From assembly GCA_011799875.1 (NCBI GenBank), contig CM022300.1, positions 167,603,837-167,667,836 on the forward strand: a stretch of DNA of 64,000 bases, written 5' to 3'. The stretch comes from Thinopyrum elongatum. Taxonomy: Eukaryota > Streptophyta > Magnoliopsida > Poales > Poaceae. The position numbers and the translations under genes are program-made. Below, in pieces: positions 10,125-21,579 of the stretch. Every line of letters starts with the position of its first letter. Positions within the stretch are counted from its first letter, which is position 1. Under the pieces are notes generated by a model. The model did no database searches. It saw only the letters and a program-made list of their open reading frames with translations, and was not told the DNA's origin.

Positions 10125-13100
10125 CCCGAATGGATCAAAGTCTCTGTGCTTAAGTGTCATCCCTGGATCGGTATGCTGACACACACAGTACTCGAGGATT
10201 TATAACAGAGGTAAATCACATGTATAAAGTAACGTAAATACTATTACCTCAATCCAAATAGCGGAAGTAACAACAGGGTTGTGGATTCCCATCAACACCA
10301 ACGGCAAAGTTGAGTGTAGAAATCGTAACCCTAACGTATCACTTACTCGTCGTAAGAATCCTGCAACATGAGACGTTGCAGCCCGAAACGGGTCAGTACA
10401 TTGAATATACTGGCAAGATAACACAGTAGAGCAATGAACAGAATAAATGCTATCACTACATGCATATATGGCTGGTGGAGGCTCTACGGTTAATATGTTT
10501 TGCGAAAAGCCAATTTTTCCCTACATCAAAGGAATATATTTTGTTTAACTACAAAGTTGGTTGAAAATATTGAGAAGGTAAAACCCCCTCTCAATCCCAA
10601 TTAAAAGTAATCATTAATCCCAACAAATTAATTTAGAGTGATGGGATTCAATATGAAAATCCAAGAACCAGATACTCAAGATGTCCATAACCGGGGACAC
10701 GGCTAATCATGATTAGTTTTTTTACACTCTGCAGAGGTTTGTGCACTTTTCCCCACAAGACTCGATCTCCTCCGTTGGATTTCTCGCACTACATGGTGTT
10801 TGAGAAACGGATGACCGAGACACAATCTTTCAGAAACATTTACTCTTTACTCTGGGTAGACAGTTACACCTACTTTCCCCTACATCTGCTAGCCTACCAC
10901 TGAAAGAGGTCATGTAACATACTCAACTATGCTAGAGCCCATAATAGCTTGTGGCTGCACACGGAAGTTTCTAGCATGAATAATCTTATGATCCCTTTGA
11001 GCCTGGGTGGCGGACCTTAGGAGGATCACACGGTATATCCCCGGGATCTCCTAGGACAACACTGGTATATCCCCAGGTGCCCAAACAAGCAATCCACCCA
11101 GATGTGTATTAAAGTTGCCACCTTAAGTTGAACCATTAATTAAAAATCTCACATCTGTCATGGATACACTCAAAACCCAATCCACGTCTACGAGCATAGC
11201 ATGGCAACATAAGCATAGCGTGGAAGTAACTCCCAAGGGTTTTATAATAAAAGGGCAATAGGTTCTACCTCATCATCTACTTCCCAATACCCACAAGTTA
11301 ATCACATCCTAGTCATGTAGTGTTTGAGGATAAAACTAATGCATAAAAACTGGGTATAGAAGAGTATGATCAAAGTGTGAACTTGCCTTGTACTGTTGAT
11401 GAAGATCCTTCGCACTCATAATTCCTGATAGTTCTACTCGTCACACTCCGTTCAATCTAACGTGAGCAAGCAATTGCATACATAAGCACTCATGCAAAAG
11501 AATCGAAGAAAAGATCTCGAAAAACTTCGAAAACTAGCAATTAACTCTTGCAACAGAAAACAATTTCTAACAGTACCAAAATTGGGTGGATTTGGTCTTA
11601 TCAGAAAGTTTAGGTCAAGAGCTTCAATTAGCAAAAAGAATCAATTAAATCGGAGTTACGAAACTCAAGTTATAGCCAAAACAAGTTTGAATATGAATCT
11701 GAACAAATTTCGAAATTTGAAAGTTGCAAAAAGTTTATTTGATAGGTTCACTAGAAAGGTGGAATCCAGACAAAAATATTGGCGTTGGTTTCGTCTAATT
11801 TGGATGAACGAGTAAAAAGTTATGGCTATTTGAAAAATCAGGGCCAAGCTGTTTTACGGAAGAAAAAGAGTTATGGCTAAAAGAATTCTAGTCCTAAAAT
11901 GTAAATACAAGGACTAATTTATAAATCTAATTATTCTACCGTACTAGTCTAGAAATAATAAGCTACGGGAGTATATAAAAAAATACGAAGAAAGATACCT
12001 TTATAAGGTAGAGAAAAGATGACTTCCGAGAGAGAAGACAACTTTCAGAAGTCCCGCCGGAGAGAAGAAAAATATTTTTATTTAGTGAATCTAGTCAAAC
12101 CAAAATATATTGATTTAACCCGAATCGGATGATTTTTGGAGGCTCTATGGGTCTATATTTATAGGTGGAAAGGAGGCTTAGAGGTCAAAAGTTAGGCAAT
12201 GTGGGACTAAACGTAAACAAAAGGCAGACGAAAGATATAGGAAAAACAAAGAAAAGAAACGACGCCGCATGGGCCTTCGGCCGGCCTGCGCGTGTGCGCG
12301 CATGTGTGCGTGCGCGGAGTTTTTTTTTTTAACAGAAAATAAATAAATTAAAGGACAACTGGAAAAATAATATAGTCCGACCTGCTAGCTATGTTGCGCA
12401 CGCTGGCGAAGGATAGCAGTCGGTCGCTCGTACAGTTTTTTTTTTAGAATAAAAACAAAAAAAGGTAAACGGAAAATAAGAAAATTTCCATAGGCATATT
12501 ATATATCAAAATTTTCAGAAAAAGATTTCCTAAAAGATGAACATATTTTCAGCGGCAAATAAATTTCACAAAAATTTAAATAAAGCAAACAGTGCTACTG
12601 CTGCAATAAAACCTAATAAAAATCATTTTAAAAATACCAAAATGATTTCAAATTTATTTCCCTCTAATTTTATATTGAAGGGAATCATTTTACCCTAATT
12701 TCCATATATTTTATTTTTGGATAAAAACAATTTGAATAAAAACCAAATAACTCCAAATTGAAAATAATTTCAAAGGGACTTTAAATTCGATTGTTTTAAA
12801 CTTCCAACTCATATTTCATATAATTTGAAGAAGTCATTTTATCTCCTCTCATGAAAATCATTGAGTTGCATAAAGTTTTCGAATTTGGAATATTTCCAAA
12901 TGGAATTCAAATCTTTTCAAAAACCCCTTTTAAAATAGAAGAAGTTATGTTATCTTCACTCTAGGGTTTGTGATGAAATGAATATGAATTCATGGAGATC
13001 ATAAATGCAAGGTGAAAGTTTTGGGAAAGTCATTTTATTCCCTCTCATTCAACTTTCAAAAAGTTTCCAAATTTCACTCAATTTCACACAAGCAACCACA

Positions 13101-13173
13101 CCACAATCAAACAATCAATCAAAACTATTTATTTAATATAACATTCCAAAATTTAGAATTTTGGGATGTTACA
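10125..13173 (-). repeat. 3' LTR (left copy) of the gag-only Gypsy element
   Basis: Ends TTTTGGGATGTTACA, the mirror of a TGTAACATCCC start. Matches 16765-19753. The first 13 bases found in the other copy (TGTAGCGACCCGA) are lacking. The left two thirds are about 60 bp longer than the right copy; the last 513 bp are identical to it. Confidence 0.85.
12154..12163 (-). promoter_or_regulatory. TATA box in left 3-kb LTR
   Basis: On the - strand this reads TATAAATATA, followed by the transcript start direction of the element. The same motif is at 18749-18758 in the other LTR. Confidence 0.5.
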
Positions 13174-13194
13174 AACCTACCACCCTTAAAATGA
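13174..13194 (-). other. Polypurine tract of the gag-only element
   Basis: On the - strand the sequence contains AAGGGTGGTAGGTTT directly before the LTR start TGTAACATCCC. This is the expected plus-strand primer. Confidence 0.65.
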
Positions 13195-14606
13195 ATCTCG
13201 TCCTCGAGATTCGGAGAGGCTAGAAAGAAATAGGTTAGGTTTGGGGTCTTCTCAAAATCCATCGATCGTCACAGGGGTCTTGGGTGCTACCACCCTTAGA
13301 AGCATTGTTACGGTTCCATCAAAACTTATATACTCCATCCTTATTGTTGACAGGGTCAGTCCTCTGAGATCCTCGGGAAAAATCCTACTCTGGCTCTTCC
13401 GGTAGGGGCATAACTATTTTCCTCAATTCCCGTGTCCTTTCATCTTGGTAAGGTTCTTCTGTTACCGGGTCTTCTTAGCTGACGGGTCTGGCGCCAATAC
13501 TAAACAACTATCGATATCTCATGGTGGTCAACAATTTATGGTTTCTCCTGCAGGAAATGGGTCTGGGTTGAACCTCACCGCATAACCTACGGTTGGCAAC
13601 AACTGCCGTGTACAAGGGGAAAAATTGTCACACCATTCTATGGTTTAAACAAGGTTTTGATCGTCGTCGCTCTACTATGGGTAAGTCACTCAGATTTACC
13701 ATCCCATATAGCAAGGCGAATAATAAGAGTAAGTCGGTATGGTGATCAATCCATCCCGCACCCAAATCATTACCTTGTATACGGTTTAGCGAATCTCGCA
13801 TTCTAACACTTGGTCATCCTCACAAGCATTGCAGAATTTCTCTTGTCGACGAACCAAGTTCGGATAATCCCTTGATTCTGCAAGCCAGACAAACAATCTA
13901 TCGTTCCTTCACAGCTCTCAGGTTTTGCGTAACTCCTATAAGATCGTCTATTGATAAAGGCATATCCTCTTCCAGGGTTTTTCCTTCAGCAAGAATGTGC
14001 TTGCTTCTTGGCAGGTCCTGGGGCCTTTGGGTTATGGCCCATCTCATCACTTGCAACCTTGAGCTCAACATCGGGGCAACGGATCCTTATTCCAACCTTG
14101 AGCTTCCCAGCATTCTTAAATCCATCCAATTATACTGTCTCCCCTCCTTCTATTGGTACTAAGACGTGATTACTCAGACTCATCATGGAGTTACAATTGC
14201 TCCATATTACCAACATTATACCTCCTTTATATCCAATAGTACTTCATCCCATCATATTCTTGGGGTATCCCACATATCGAGATAAAACTCGTACTTATTT
14301 TGTCCAAAGTCCACTCCATGGAATATCATTATCTTTTCCAGAGGTCAAGTGTCCTCACAGGGTACTACCACCCTTGAACTGCACAAATTCATCCGTAGAC
14401 CATATTTCTCATATCCTCGAAAATGGTCAAAATCTTTCTTCATAGAGTAACAACTCATAAAATCCAAATCAGTACCAACAATAATGCTAACTTTATTGAT
14501 TCTCCAATTATTACAATCTCCTGCATTTCCATTACATGCCTCAACTCAACACCTCAATATAAAGGAAATGTTCTCACTACTACTACTATATTTCTCATGG
14601 ACACAA
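13195..14606. other. Gene-free internal stretch between gag and the 3' LTR
   Basis: 1.4 kb with no frame above about 100 codons that shows a known domain on either strand. This is where pol would be in an autonomous element. The - strand contains scattered short runs only. Confidence 0.6.
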
Positions 14607-15524
14607 CTAATTATCACAAATCTCCTTCTCCTTGGGGCATTCTCTGGCAAAGTGCCCTGCTTCATTACAACGAAAACATATTACTTCTGACAAGTCTCGA
14701 GGTTTCCTTTTTGGGCAACTGTTGAGGTAGTGCCCTGACTCCTTGCACCTATAACAGGTGATATGACTCAGATCCTTCCTGGAATCCAATCTACTTCTTT
14801 TTCTGGACTTTTCCATTCCAAACAGGGCTTCTATTTCCTGTGGGTCATACTCTACTTCTACTGTCGGAAATGCTACTAGATCCCCCTTCAGACAATTCTG
14901 GGATATGTGTCCTTCTTCTCCACATGAATAGCATGACTTGGTGCAGAGTTTAATTGGGTCTTCTTCGGGTGTGTCCTCCACCTCTTCCTTCATCACAGGT
15001 TCTTCTAAAATTTCCATGAGGGCTCCTTTCATTTCTTCTTTCTTCTGCTGGATGGTTCTTTGTACCATGGGGTAAATGTGACACTGAGCAGGGTAGTGGG
15101 TAGTCCCTTCACACAAGAAACAAGTAATCTGCCTAGTTGGGCATTCTTCAGTTGGGTGATTTCCTACACAATGAGGGCATTCATCCTTGTGTTCTTTATG
15201 GTTGTGTCCTATTTCTCCACAGAACTTGCATGCACAAGGTTTCTTCATATCATTTCCATAAGGCTTCAACTTCTGGGACACAAGCCGAGACCTTTGCAGA
15301 GTCAACTTAAATTCTTCCCAAGTGGTTACTCTTTGCCATCCATTGATGGTTTGGTACATCCTCCACCAAGTAGCAGCACCTCTTTCAAAGCACTGAAGAG
15401 CATGCTGGGCCATATCCTTTCCGGCTATAGTGTTATTCTTCATGTGATCTTCCATGTTTTGAATCCATCGGTCCGTCTCCAATTGAGTCATCGGTCCATA
15501 AAATATGAGTTCATCTCCATTCAT
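14607..15524 (-). CDS. gag: Gag-like protein with about six zinc knuckles
   Basis: An uninterrupted 305-residue frame starting MNGDELIFYGPMTQLE. Residues 1-90 resemble the C-terminal part of a retrotransposon gag core (GAATWWRMYQT, TTWEEFKL). Then come cysteine-histidine knuckles: CKFCGEIGH... (about 99), CPHC...H...C (116-128), CFLCEGTTHYPAQC (135-148), CYSCGEEGHISQNC (198-211), CYRCKESGHYLNSC (257-270) and CFRCNEAGHFAREC (283-296). Four fit C-x2-C-x4-H-x4-C exactly. Between them lies an acidic linker (EEPVMKEEVEDTPEED). Typical Gypsy gags have one or two knuckles, so this count is unusual and recalls cellular nucleic-acid-binding proteins. It should bind RNA or single-stranded DNA and package the element. 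It is the best-preserved protein-coding frame in the window. Confidence 0.8.
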   Translation of the reverse strand: MNGDELIFYGPMTQLETDRWIQNMEDHMKNNTIAGKDMAQHALQCFERGAATWWRMYQTINGWQRVTTWEEFKLTLQRSRLVSQKLKPYGNDMKKPCACKFCGEIGHNHKEHKDECPHCVGNHPTEECPTRQITCFLCEGTTHYPAQCHIYPMVQRTIQQKKEEMKGALMEILEEPVMKEEVEDTPEEDPIKLCTKSCYSCGEEGHISQNCLKGDLVAFPTVEVEYDPQEIEALFGMEKSRKRSRLDSRKDLSHITCYRCKESGHYLNSCPKRKPRDLSEVICFRCNEAGHFARECPKEKEICDN

Positions 15525-15719
15525 CCTCTATTGGTTCCAAGGGTTTTTTTTTTTGGGGTGAGACAAGAGAGATAGAGAGGGATACACACAATACAAACAA
15601 TAGATTTGAAGAGGCAAATTTTATTTTGTGGCTGTCGAAAAAACATCAAACAAATGACAGCTCACAATCGTCGCATCTAACGTAGGTATAACAGGGGTTT
15701 GGTCTTCTAAAGGTCAATA

Positions 15720-16390
15720 AATCTTCAAAGTCGCCAAACTCTTCAAGTCTTGTTCATGTCTCCGATGGGCTTCTTCCGATCGTGCTTGACCTTCTCAAGT
15801 TCTTTTGCCAAATCATCTCTGTTGACGCGAAGTCTCTCGTGACGTCCTTTAATATTCTAGAGTTGCATTCCAAACTTCTGGGTTTCAACATCCTTGGCTA
15901 TGAACCATGGTCCTACTGTCCTTCAGTTCCTGACGAATCTCTGGTATCTCGAGGTTTTTCTCCTCCAGCTTGGCTACTTTCAGCTTCTGGGTCCTGAGTT
16001 CTTCACGAAATGCTTCCTTGTCAAATACGGCTTCCTGAAGGTCCATCTTAAAATTCTCGATGTAATACTCCAGATCCTGTCGATACACCAGCTAAGGTTA
16101 AACTTCATCTTTTGCTGATAGATGCTCCATTAGCCCTTTTGTCATCCAATCCTTCCGACGAAATGCATGCTTAACTCAGCACGACGACAATAGCATAAGC
16201 GGGCGATAACATCATGGATAGCAGTGTTTCTGCCCTTGTCATTGCCATGAGCTATCATTCCATAGTTGATATCTCCTGCCTTAGGGTTTTCTTGACAAAA
16301 ACTTTGAGTTTTAACGCTCCATGTTCCGGTCTTTCTCCGACACACCTTGATCTCGGGTATTGACAGCTTCAATAGTCTGACAAATTCCAT
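15720..16390 (-). pseudogene. Broken leader frame upstream of gag, with coiled-coil character
   Basis: Two - strand frames in tandem, 16390-16142 (MEFVRLLKLSIPEIK...) and 16088-15885 (MYRQDLEYYIENFKMD...), read as one protein cut by frameshifts. A third stretch near 15860-15730 continues in another frame (RDDLAKELEKVKHDRKK). The second part has heptad-like Leu/Glu/Lys spacing. The position between the primer site and gag suggests an N-terminal gag part or an upstream extra frame. It lies next to a stretch suspected of sequence errors, so the shifts may not be real. Function unknown. Confidence 0.45.
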
Positions 16391-16734
16391 AAGGGTAGCC
16401 TTCCTAGGTCATACCAATCTGGAAATTCTTCAGAAACTTCAAATTCTCCTAGTCTTCGGAGTCTTCAACTGTTGTAGTTTCCATTATTATAATGCACGGT
16501 AAATTCCTCTTCATTCCGAAGTGGTCTTAGTTGTCCGATATCTTGTACTTCTTGGATTGGTCTCATCAGTTGAACCTTCGAGTGGTCAAAAGGGCAAAGG
16601 GGTATAGTCTAACTAAAAGGAAATTTGATAAAGCTTAGAAAAGAAGAGAGGTAAGAGATCCTTTTGAAAAGAAAGTTGTAGAGAAAAATCTTCTATGGGC
16701 TCGCCAGTTTCTAGGTCACGTCCACAGTCAACAT

Positions 16735-16748
16735 GTGCTCTGATACCA
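16735..16748 (-). other. Primer-binding site for initiator tRNA-Met
   Basis: On the - strand TGGTATCAGAGCAC begins four bases after the LTR end. It matches the complement of the 3' end of plant initiator tRNA-Met, which fixes the element on the - strand. Confidence 0.8.
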
Positions 16749-16751
16749 TCT

Positions 16752-19700
16752 TGTAGCGACCCGACCCGAATGGATCAAAGTCTCTGTGCTTAAGTGTCAT
16801 CCCTGGATCGGTATGCTGACACACACGTACTCGAGGATTATAACAAAGGTAAATCACATGTATAAAGTAACGTAAATACTATTACCTCAATCCAAATAGC
16901 GGAAGTAACAACAGGGTTGTGGATCCCATCAACACCAACGCAAAGTTGAGTGTGGAAATCGTAACCCTAACGTATCACTTACTCGTCGTAAGAATCCTGC
17001 CACATGAGACGTTGCAGCCCGAAACGGGTCGTACATTGAATATACTGCCAAGTAACACAGTGAGCAATGAACAGAATAAATGCTATCACTACATGCATAT
17101 TGGCTGGTGGGGCTCTACGGTTAATATGTTTTGCGAAAAGCTAATTTTTCCCTACATCAAAGGAATATATTTTGTTTAACTCCAAAGTTGGGTTGAAAAT
17201 ATTGAGAAGGTAAAAACCCCCTCTCAATCCCAATTAAAAGTAATCATTAATCCCAACAATTAATTTGAGTGATGGGATTCAATATGAAAATCCAAGAACC
17301 AGATACCAAGATGTCCATAACCGGGGACCGGCTAATCATGATTAGTTTTTTTACACTCTGCAGAGTTTTGTGCACTTTTCCCCACAAGACTCGATCCTCC
17401 TCCGTTGATTTCTCGCACTACATGGTGTTTAGAAACGGATGACCGAGACACAGTCTTTCAGAAAACTTACTCTTTACTCTGGGTAGACAGTTACACCTAC
17501 TTTCCCTACATCTGCTAGCCTACCACTGAAGAGGTCATGTAACATACTCAACTATGCTAGAGCCCATAATAGCTTGTGGCTGCACACGGAAGTTTCTAGC
17601 ATGAATAATCTATGATCCCTTTGAGCCTGGGTGGCGGACCGTAGGAGGATCACACGGTATATCCCGGGATCTCCTAGGACACCACTGGTATATCCCCAGG
17701 TGCCCAAACAAGCAATCCACCCAGATGTGTATTAAAGTTGCCACCTTAATTGTGAACCATTAATTAAAAATCTCACATCTGTCATGGATACACTCAAAAC
17801 CCAATCCACGTCTACGAGCATAGCATGGCAACATAAGCATAGCGTGGAAGTAACTCCCAAGGGTTTTATAATAAAAGGGCAATAGGTTCTACCTCATCAT
17901 CTACTTCCCAATACCCAGTTATCACATCCTAGTCATGTAGTGTTTGAGGATAAAACTAATGCATAAAAACTGGGTATAGAAGAGTATGATCAAAGTGTTG
18001 AACTTGCCTGTACTGTTGATGAAGATCCCGCACTCATATTCCTGATAGTTCTACTCGTCACACTCCGTTCAATCTAACGTGAGCAAGCATTGCATACATA
18101 AGCACTCATGCAAAAGAATCGAAGAAAAGATCTCGAAAACTTCGAAAACTAGCAATTAACTCTTGCAACAGAAAACAATTTCTAACAGTACCAAAATTGG
18201 GTGGATTTTGGTCTTATCAGAAAGTTTAGGTCAAGAGCTTCAATTAGCAAAAAGAATCAATTAAATCGGAGTTACGAAACTCAAGTTATAGCCAAAACAA
18301 GTTTGAATATATCTGAACAATTTTCGAAATTTGAAAGTTGCAAAAAGTTTATTTGATAGATTCACTAGAAAGGTGGAATCAAGACAAAAATATTGGCGTT
18401 GGTTTCGCTAATTTGGATGAACGAGTAAAAGTTATGGCTATTTGAAAAATCAGGGCCAAGCTGTTTTACGAAAAAAGAGTTATGGCTAAAAGAATTCTAG
18501 TCCTAAACGTAAATACAAGGACTAATTTATAATCTAATTATTCTACCGTACTAGTCTAGAAATAAAGCTACGGGAGTAATATAAAAATACGAAGAAAGAT
18601 ACCTTTATAGTAGAAAAGATACTCCGAGAGGAAAACAACTTTCAGAAAGTCCGCCGGAGAGAAGAAAAATACTTTATTTAGTGAATCTAGTCAAACCAAA
18701 ATATATTGATTTAACCCGATCGGATGATTTTTGGAGGCTCTATGGGTCTATATTTATAGGTGGAAAGAGGCTTAGAGGTCAAAAGCTAGGCAATGTGGGA
18801 CTAAACGTAAACAAAGGGCAGACGAAAGAAAAGAAACGACGCCGCATGGGCCTTTGGCCGGCCTGCGCGCATGCCGCATGTCTGCGTGCGTTTTTGTTTT
18901 TTTTTAACAGAAATAAATAAATTAAAGGACAACTGGAAAAATATATAGTCCGACCTGCTAGCTATGTTGCGCACGCTGGCGAAGGATAGCAGTCGATCGC
19001 TCGCACAGTTTTTTTTTTTTTTTTTTAGAATAAAAACAAAAAAAAAGGTAAACGGAAAATAGAAAAATTTCCATAGGCATATTATATATCAAAATTTTCA
19101 TAAAAGATTTCCTAAAATATGAACATATTTTCAGCGGCAAATAAATTTCACAAAAATTTAATAAAGCAAACAGTGCTACTGCTGCAATAAAACCTAATAA
19201 AAATCATTTTAAAAATACAAAATGATTTCAAATTTATTTCCCTCTAATTTTATATTGAAGGGAATCATTTTACCCTAATTTCCATATATTTTATTTTTGG
19301 ATAAAAACAATTTGAATAAAAACCAAATAACTCCAAATTGAAAATAATTTCAAAGGGACTTTAAATTCGATTGTTTTAAACTTCCAACTCATATTTCATA
19401 TAATTTGAAGAAGTCATTTTATCTCCTCTCATGAAAATCATTGAGTTGCATAAAGTTTTCGAATTTGGAATATTTCCAAATGGAATTCAAATCTTTTCAA
19501 AAACCCCTTTTAAAATAGAAGAAGTTATGTTATCTTCACTCTAGGGTTTGTGATGAAATGAATATGAATTCATGGAGATCATAAATGCAAGGTGAAAGTT
19601 TTGGGAAAGTCATTTTATTCCCTCTCATTCAACTTTCAAAAAGTTTCCAAATTTCACTCAATTTCACACAAGCAACCACACCACAATCAAACAATCAATC

Positions 19701-19753
19701 AAAACTATTTATTTAATATAACATTCCAAAATTTAGAATTTTGGGATGTTACA
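16752..19753 (-). repeat. 5' LTR (right copy) of the gag-only Gypsy element
   Basis: Complete copy: TGTAGCGACCC to GGGATGTTACA on the + strand, 3002 bp. Compared with the left copy it has dozens of isolated one-base losses up to about 19240 and none in the last 513 bp. The TATA box is at 18749-18758 on the - strand. A poly-T run near 19009-19026 is longer than in the other copy. Confidence 0.85.
18749..18758 (-). promoter_or_regulatory. TATA box in right 3-kb LTR
   Basis: TATAAATATA on the - strand, in the LTR that would drive transcription of the gag frame. Confidence 0.5.
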
Positions 19754-20404
19754 GATGGGGTCTATATCATATTGCTTGAGTTTATCCCTCTACATCATGT
19801 CATCTTACTTAAAGCGTTGCTCTGTTCTTACGAACATAATACTCTAGATGCAGGCAGGAGTCGGTCGATGTGTGGAGTAATAGTAGTAGATGCAGAATCG
19901 TTTCGGTCTACTTGTCTCGGATGTGATGCCTATATTAATGATCATTGCCTTAGATATCGTAATAACTATGCGCTTTTCTATCAATTGCTCAACAGTAATT
20001 TGTTTACCCACTGTATGTTTTCTTTCAAGGGAGAAGCCTCTACTAAAACCTATGGGCCCCGGGTCTATTTTCCATCATATATTTTCAGATCTATAAACCA
20101 AGAAAACTAAAAATAGCTTGCTGCAATTTATTTATATTTACTTTAGTTTGCTCTTTTATTTATCTTTTATACCCGTCTCTATTAGATCTCACTCTTGTTC
20201 GTGACCGTGAAGGGATTGACAACCCCTTTTCCACGTTGTGTGCAAGTGTTTGTTAGTTTGTGCAGGTGCATAGATTGGAGACTCTCTTGTGCCTCCTACT
20301 GGATTGATACCTTGGTTCTTAAGTGAGGGAAATACTTATCTCTACTTTGCTGCATCACCATTTCCTCTTCAAGGGAAAAATCAATGCAAGCTCAAGAAGT
20401 AGCA
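19754..20404 (+). repeat. Athila 1 3' LTR, 3' segment
   Basis: Continues the LTR interrupted at 10124. It starts GATGGGGTCTATATCATATT and ends CTCAAGAAGTAGCA. It aligns with 50541-51135 (shared GTGTGGAGTAATAGTAGTAG, TGAAGGGATTGACAACCCC). The segment that should lie between 10124 and 19754 in an intact LTR, visible at about 63560-64000, is absent. The next base starts Athila 2 LTR sequence, so Athila 1 may have inserted into the 5' LTR of Athila 2. Confidence 0.8.
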
Positions 20405-21443
20405 CATCACGTTTTACGATACAGAGCCGCCGCCACCTCTTGTTCTTCATCGGGAGGGCTGATCTGGAGTTCGTTCGGGGCTCCGGAGAGGGGGATTCGT
20501 CGCCATCATCATCACCAACCCTTCTTCATCACCAATTTCATGATGCTCACCATCGGGAGTGAGTAATTCCTTTGTAGGCTTGCTAGATGGTGATGGAGTT
20601 AGATGAGATTTAGCATGTAATCGAGTAAATTTGTTAGGGCTTGATCCCTATTATCCACTATGTTCTAAGATAGACGTTGCTATGACTTTGCTCTGCTTAA
20701 TGCTTGTCACTAGGGCATGACTGCCATGATTTCAGATCAGAACCCTTTATGTTTTCATGAATATATTTGAGTTCGTGATCCTATCTTGCAAGTTATATGC
20801 ACCTATTACATGTTAGGTTCCTTATACCCCAAAGTGACAAATAGTTGGAATTATTTCCGGTGATGACCGTAGTTTGAGGAGTACATGTATTCGCTATGTG
20901 TTAATGCGTTGTTCTGGTTCTCTATTAAAAGGAGGCCTTAATATCCCTTAGTTTCCTTATGACCTTGCTGCCACAGGAGGGTAGGACAAAAGATGTCATG
21001 CAAGTTCTTATTATAAGCACGTATGACTATATACGGAATAATGCCTACATTATATTGATGAATTGGAGCTATTGTGTATCGCTCTAGGTTGTGACTGTTA
21101 TATGATGAATGTCATCCAACATAAATATCCATCACTGATCCAATGCCTACGCTTTTCGCATATTGCAAATTTACTTTTGTTGTTGTTTTTACAATCACTA
21201 CAAAATTGCTACTGTTACTATTACCATTACTATTACTACTGTTACTATCGCTATGAAACTATCATACTACTGTGCTACTAAACACTTTGTTGCAGATATT
21301 TATTTTTCTAGGTGCGGTTGAATTGCCAACTCAACTACTAATACTTGCAAATATTCTTTAGCTGCCCTTGTGTCGAATCAATATATTTGGGTGAAATACT
21401 ACCCTCGAAAACTATTGCGATCCCCTATACTTGTGGGTTATCA
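20405..21443 (+). repeat. Athila 2 5' LTR, lacking its first part
   Basis: Aligns with 43958-44994 of the 3' LTR, from CATCACGTTTTACGATAC to TTGTGGGTTATCA. The two copies differ by many substitutions, so the insertion is old. The junction with Athila 1 shares AAGAAG with the missing upstream LTR sequence, which allows either nested insertion or a microhomology join. Confidence 0.85.
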
Positions 21444-21454
21444 AGACCTTTTTC

Positions 21455-21473
21455 TGGCACTGTTGCTGGGGAG
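21455..21473 (+). other. Primer-binding site, tRNA-Asp type, decayed
   Basis: TGGCACTGTTGCTGGGGAG, 11 bases after the LTR end. Triticeae Athila elements carry a TGGCGCCGTTGCCGGGG-type site. All three differences here are at CG dinucleotides, as expected from methylcytosine deamination. Confidence 0.75.
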
Positions 21474-21579
21474 CATAGCTCTATTTGTTGATTCACTTGG
21501 GATTTATATCTGTTGATCACTATGAAGAATCTGAAAGACACTAGAACCAAGATCCTACCCTCTAAGACGAAGGGAGATA

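Larger units (their letters stand above)
10125..19753 (-). mobile_element. Gypsy retrotransposon with 3-kb LTRs and gag only, - strand
   Basis: Two direct repeats of about 3 kb (10125-13173 and 16752-19753) flank 3.6 kb. The orientation is set by a primer-binding site complementary to initiator tRNA-Met, read on the - strand next to the right LTR, and by a purine tract next to the left LTR. The only good gene is gag (14607-15524). No protease, reverse transcriptase or integrase is present, so the element depended on a partner. It sits inside an Athila LTR. The right flank begins GATGG, but the left flank and the first 13 or so bases of the left LTR are missing, so the target duplication cannot be confirmed. 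Confidence 0.85.

Noticed and set aside
15060..15575. 171-codon + strand frame opposite the zinc-knuckle gag
   Set aside because: Antisense shadow of the gag frame; no domain, and the - strand reading has six ordered CCHC motifs.
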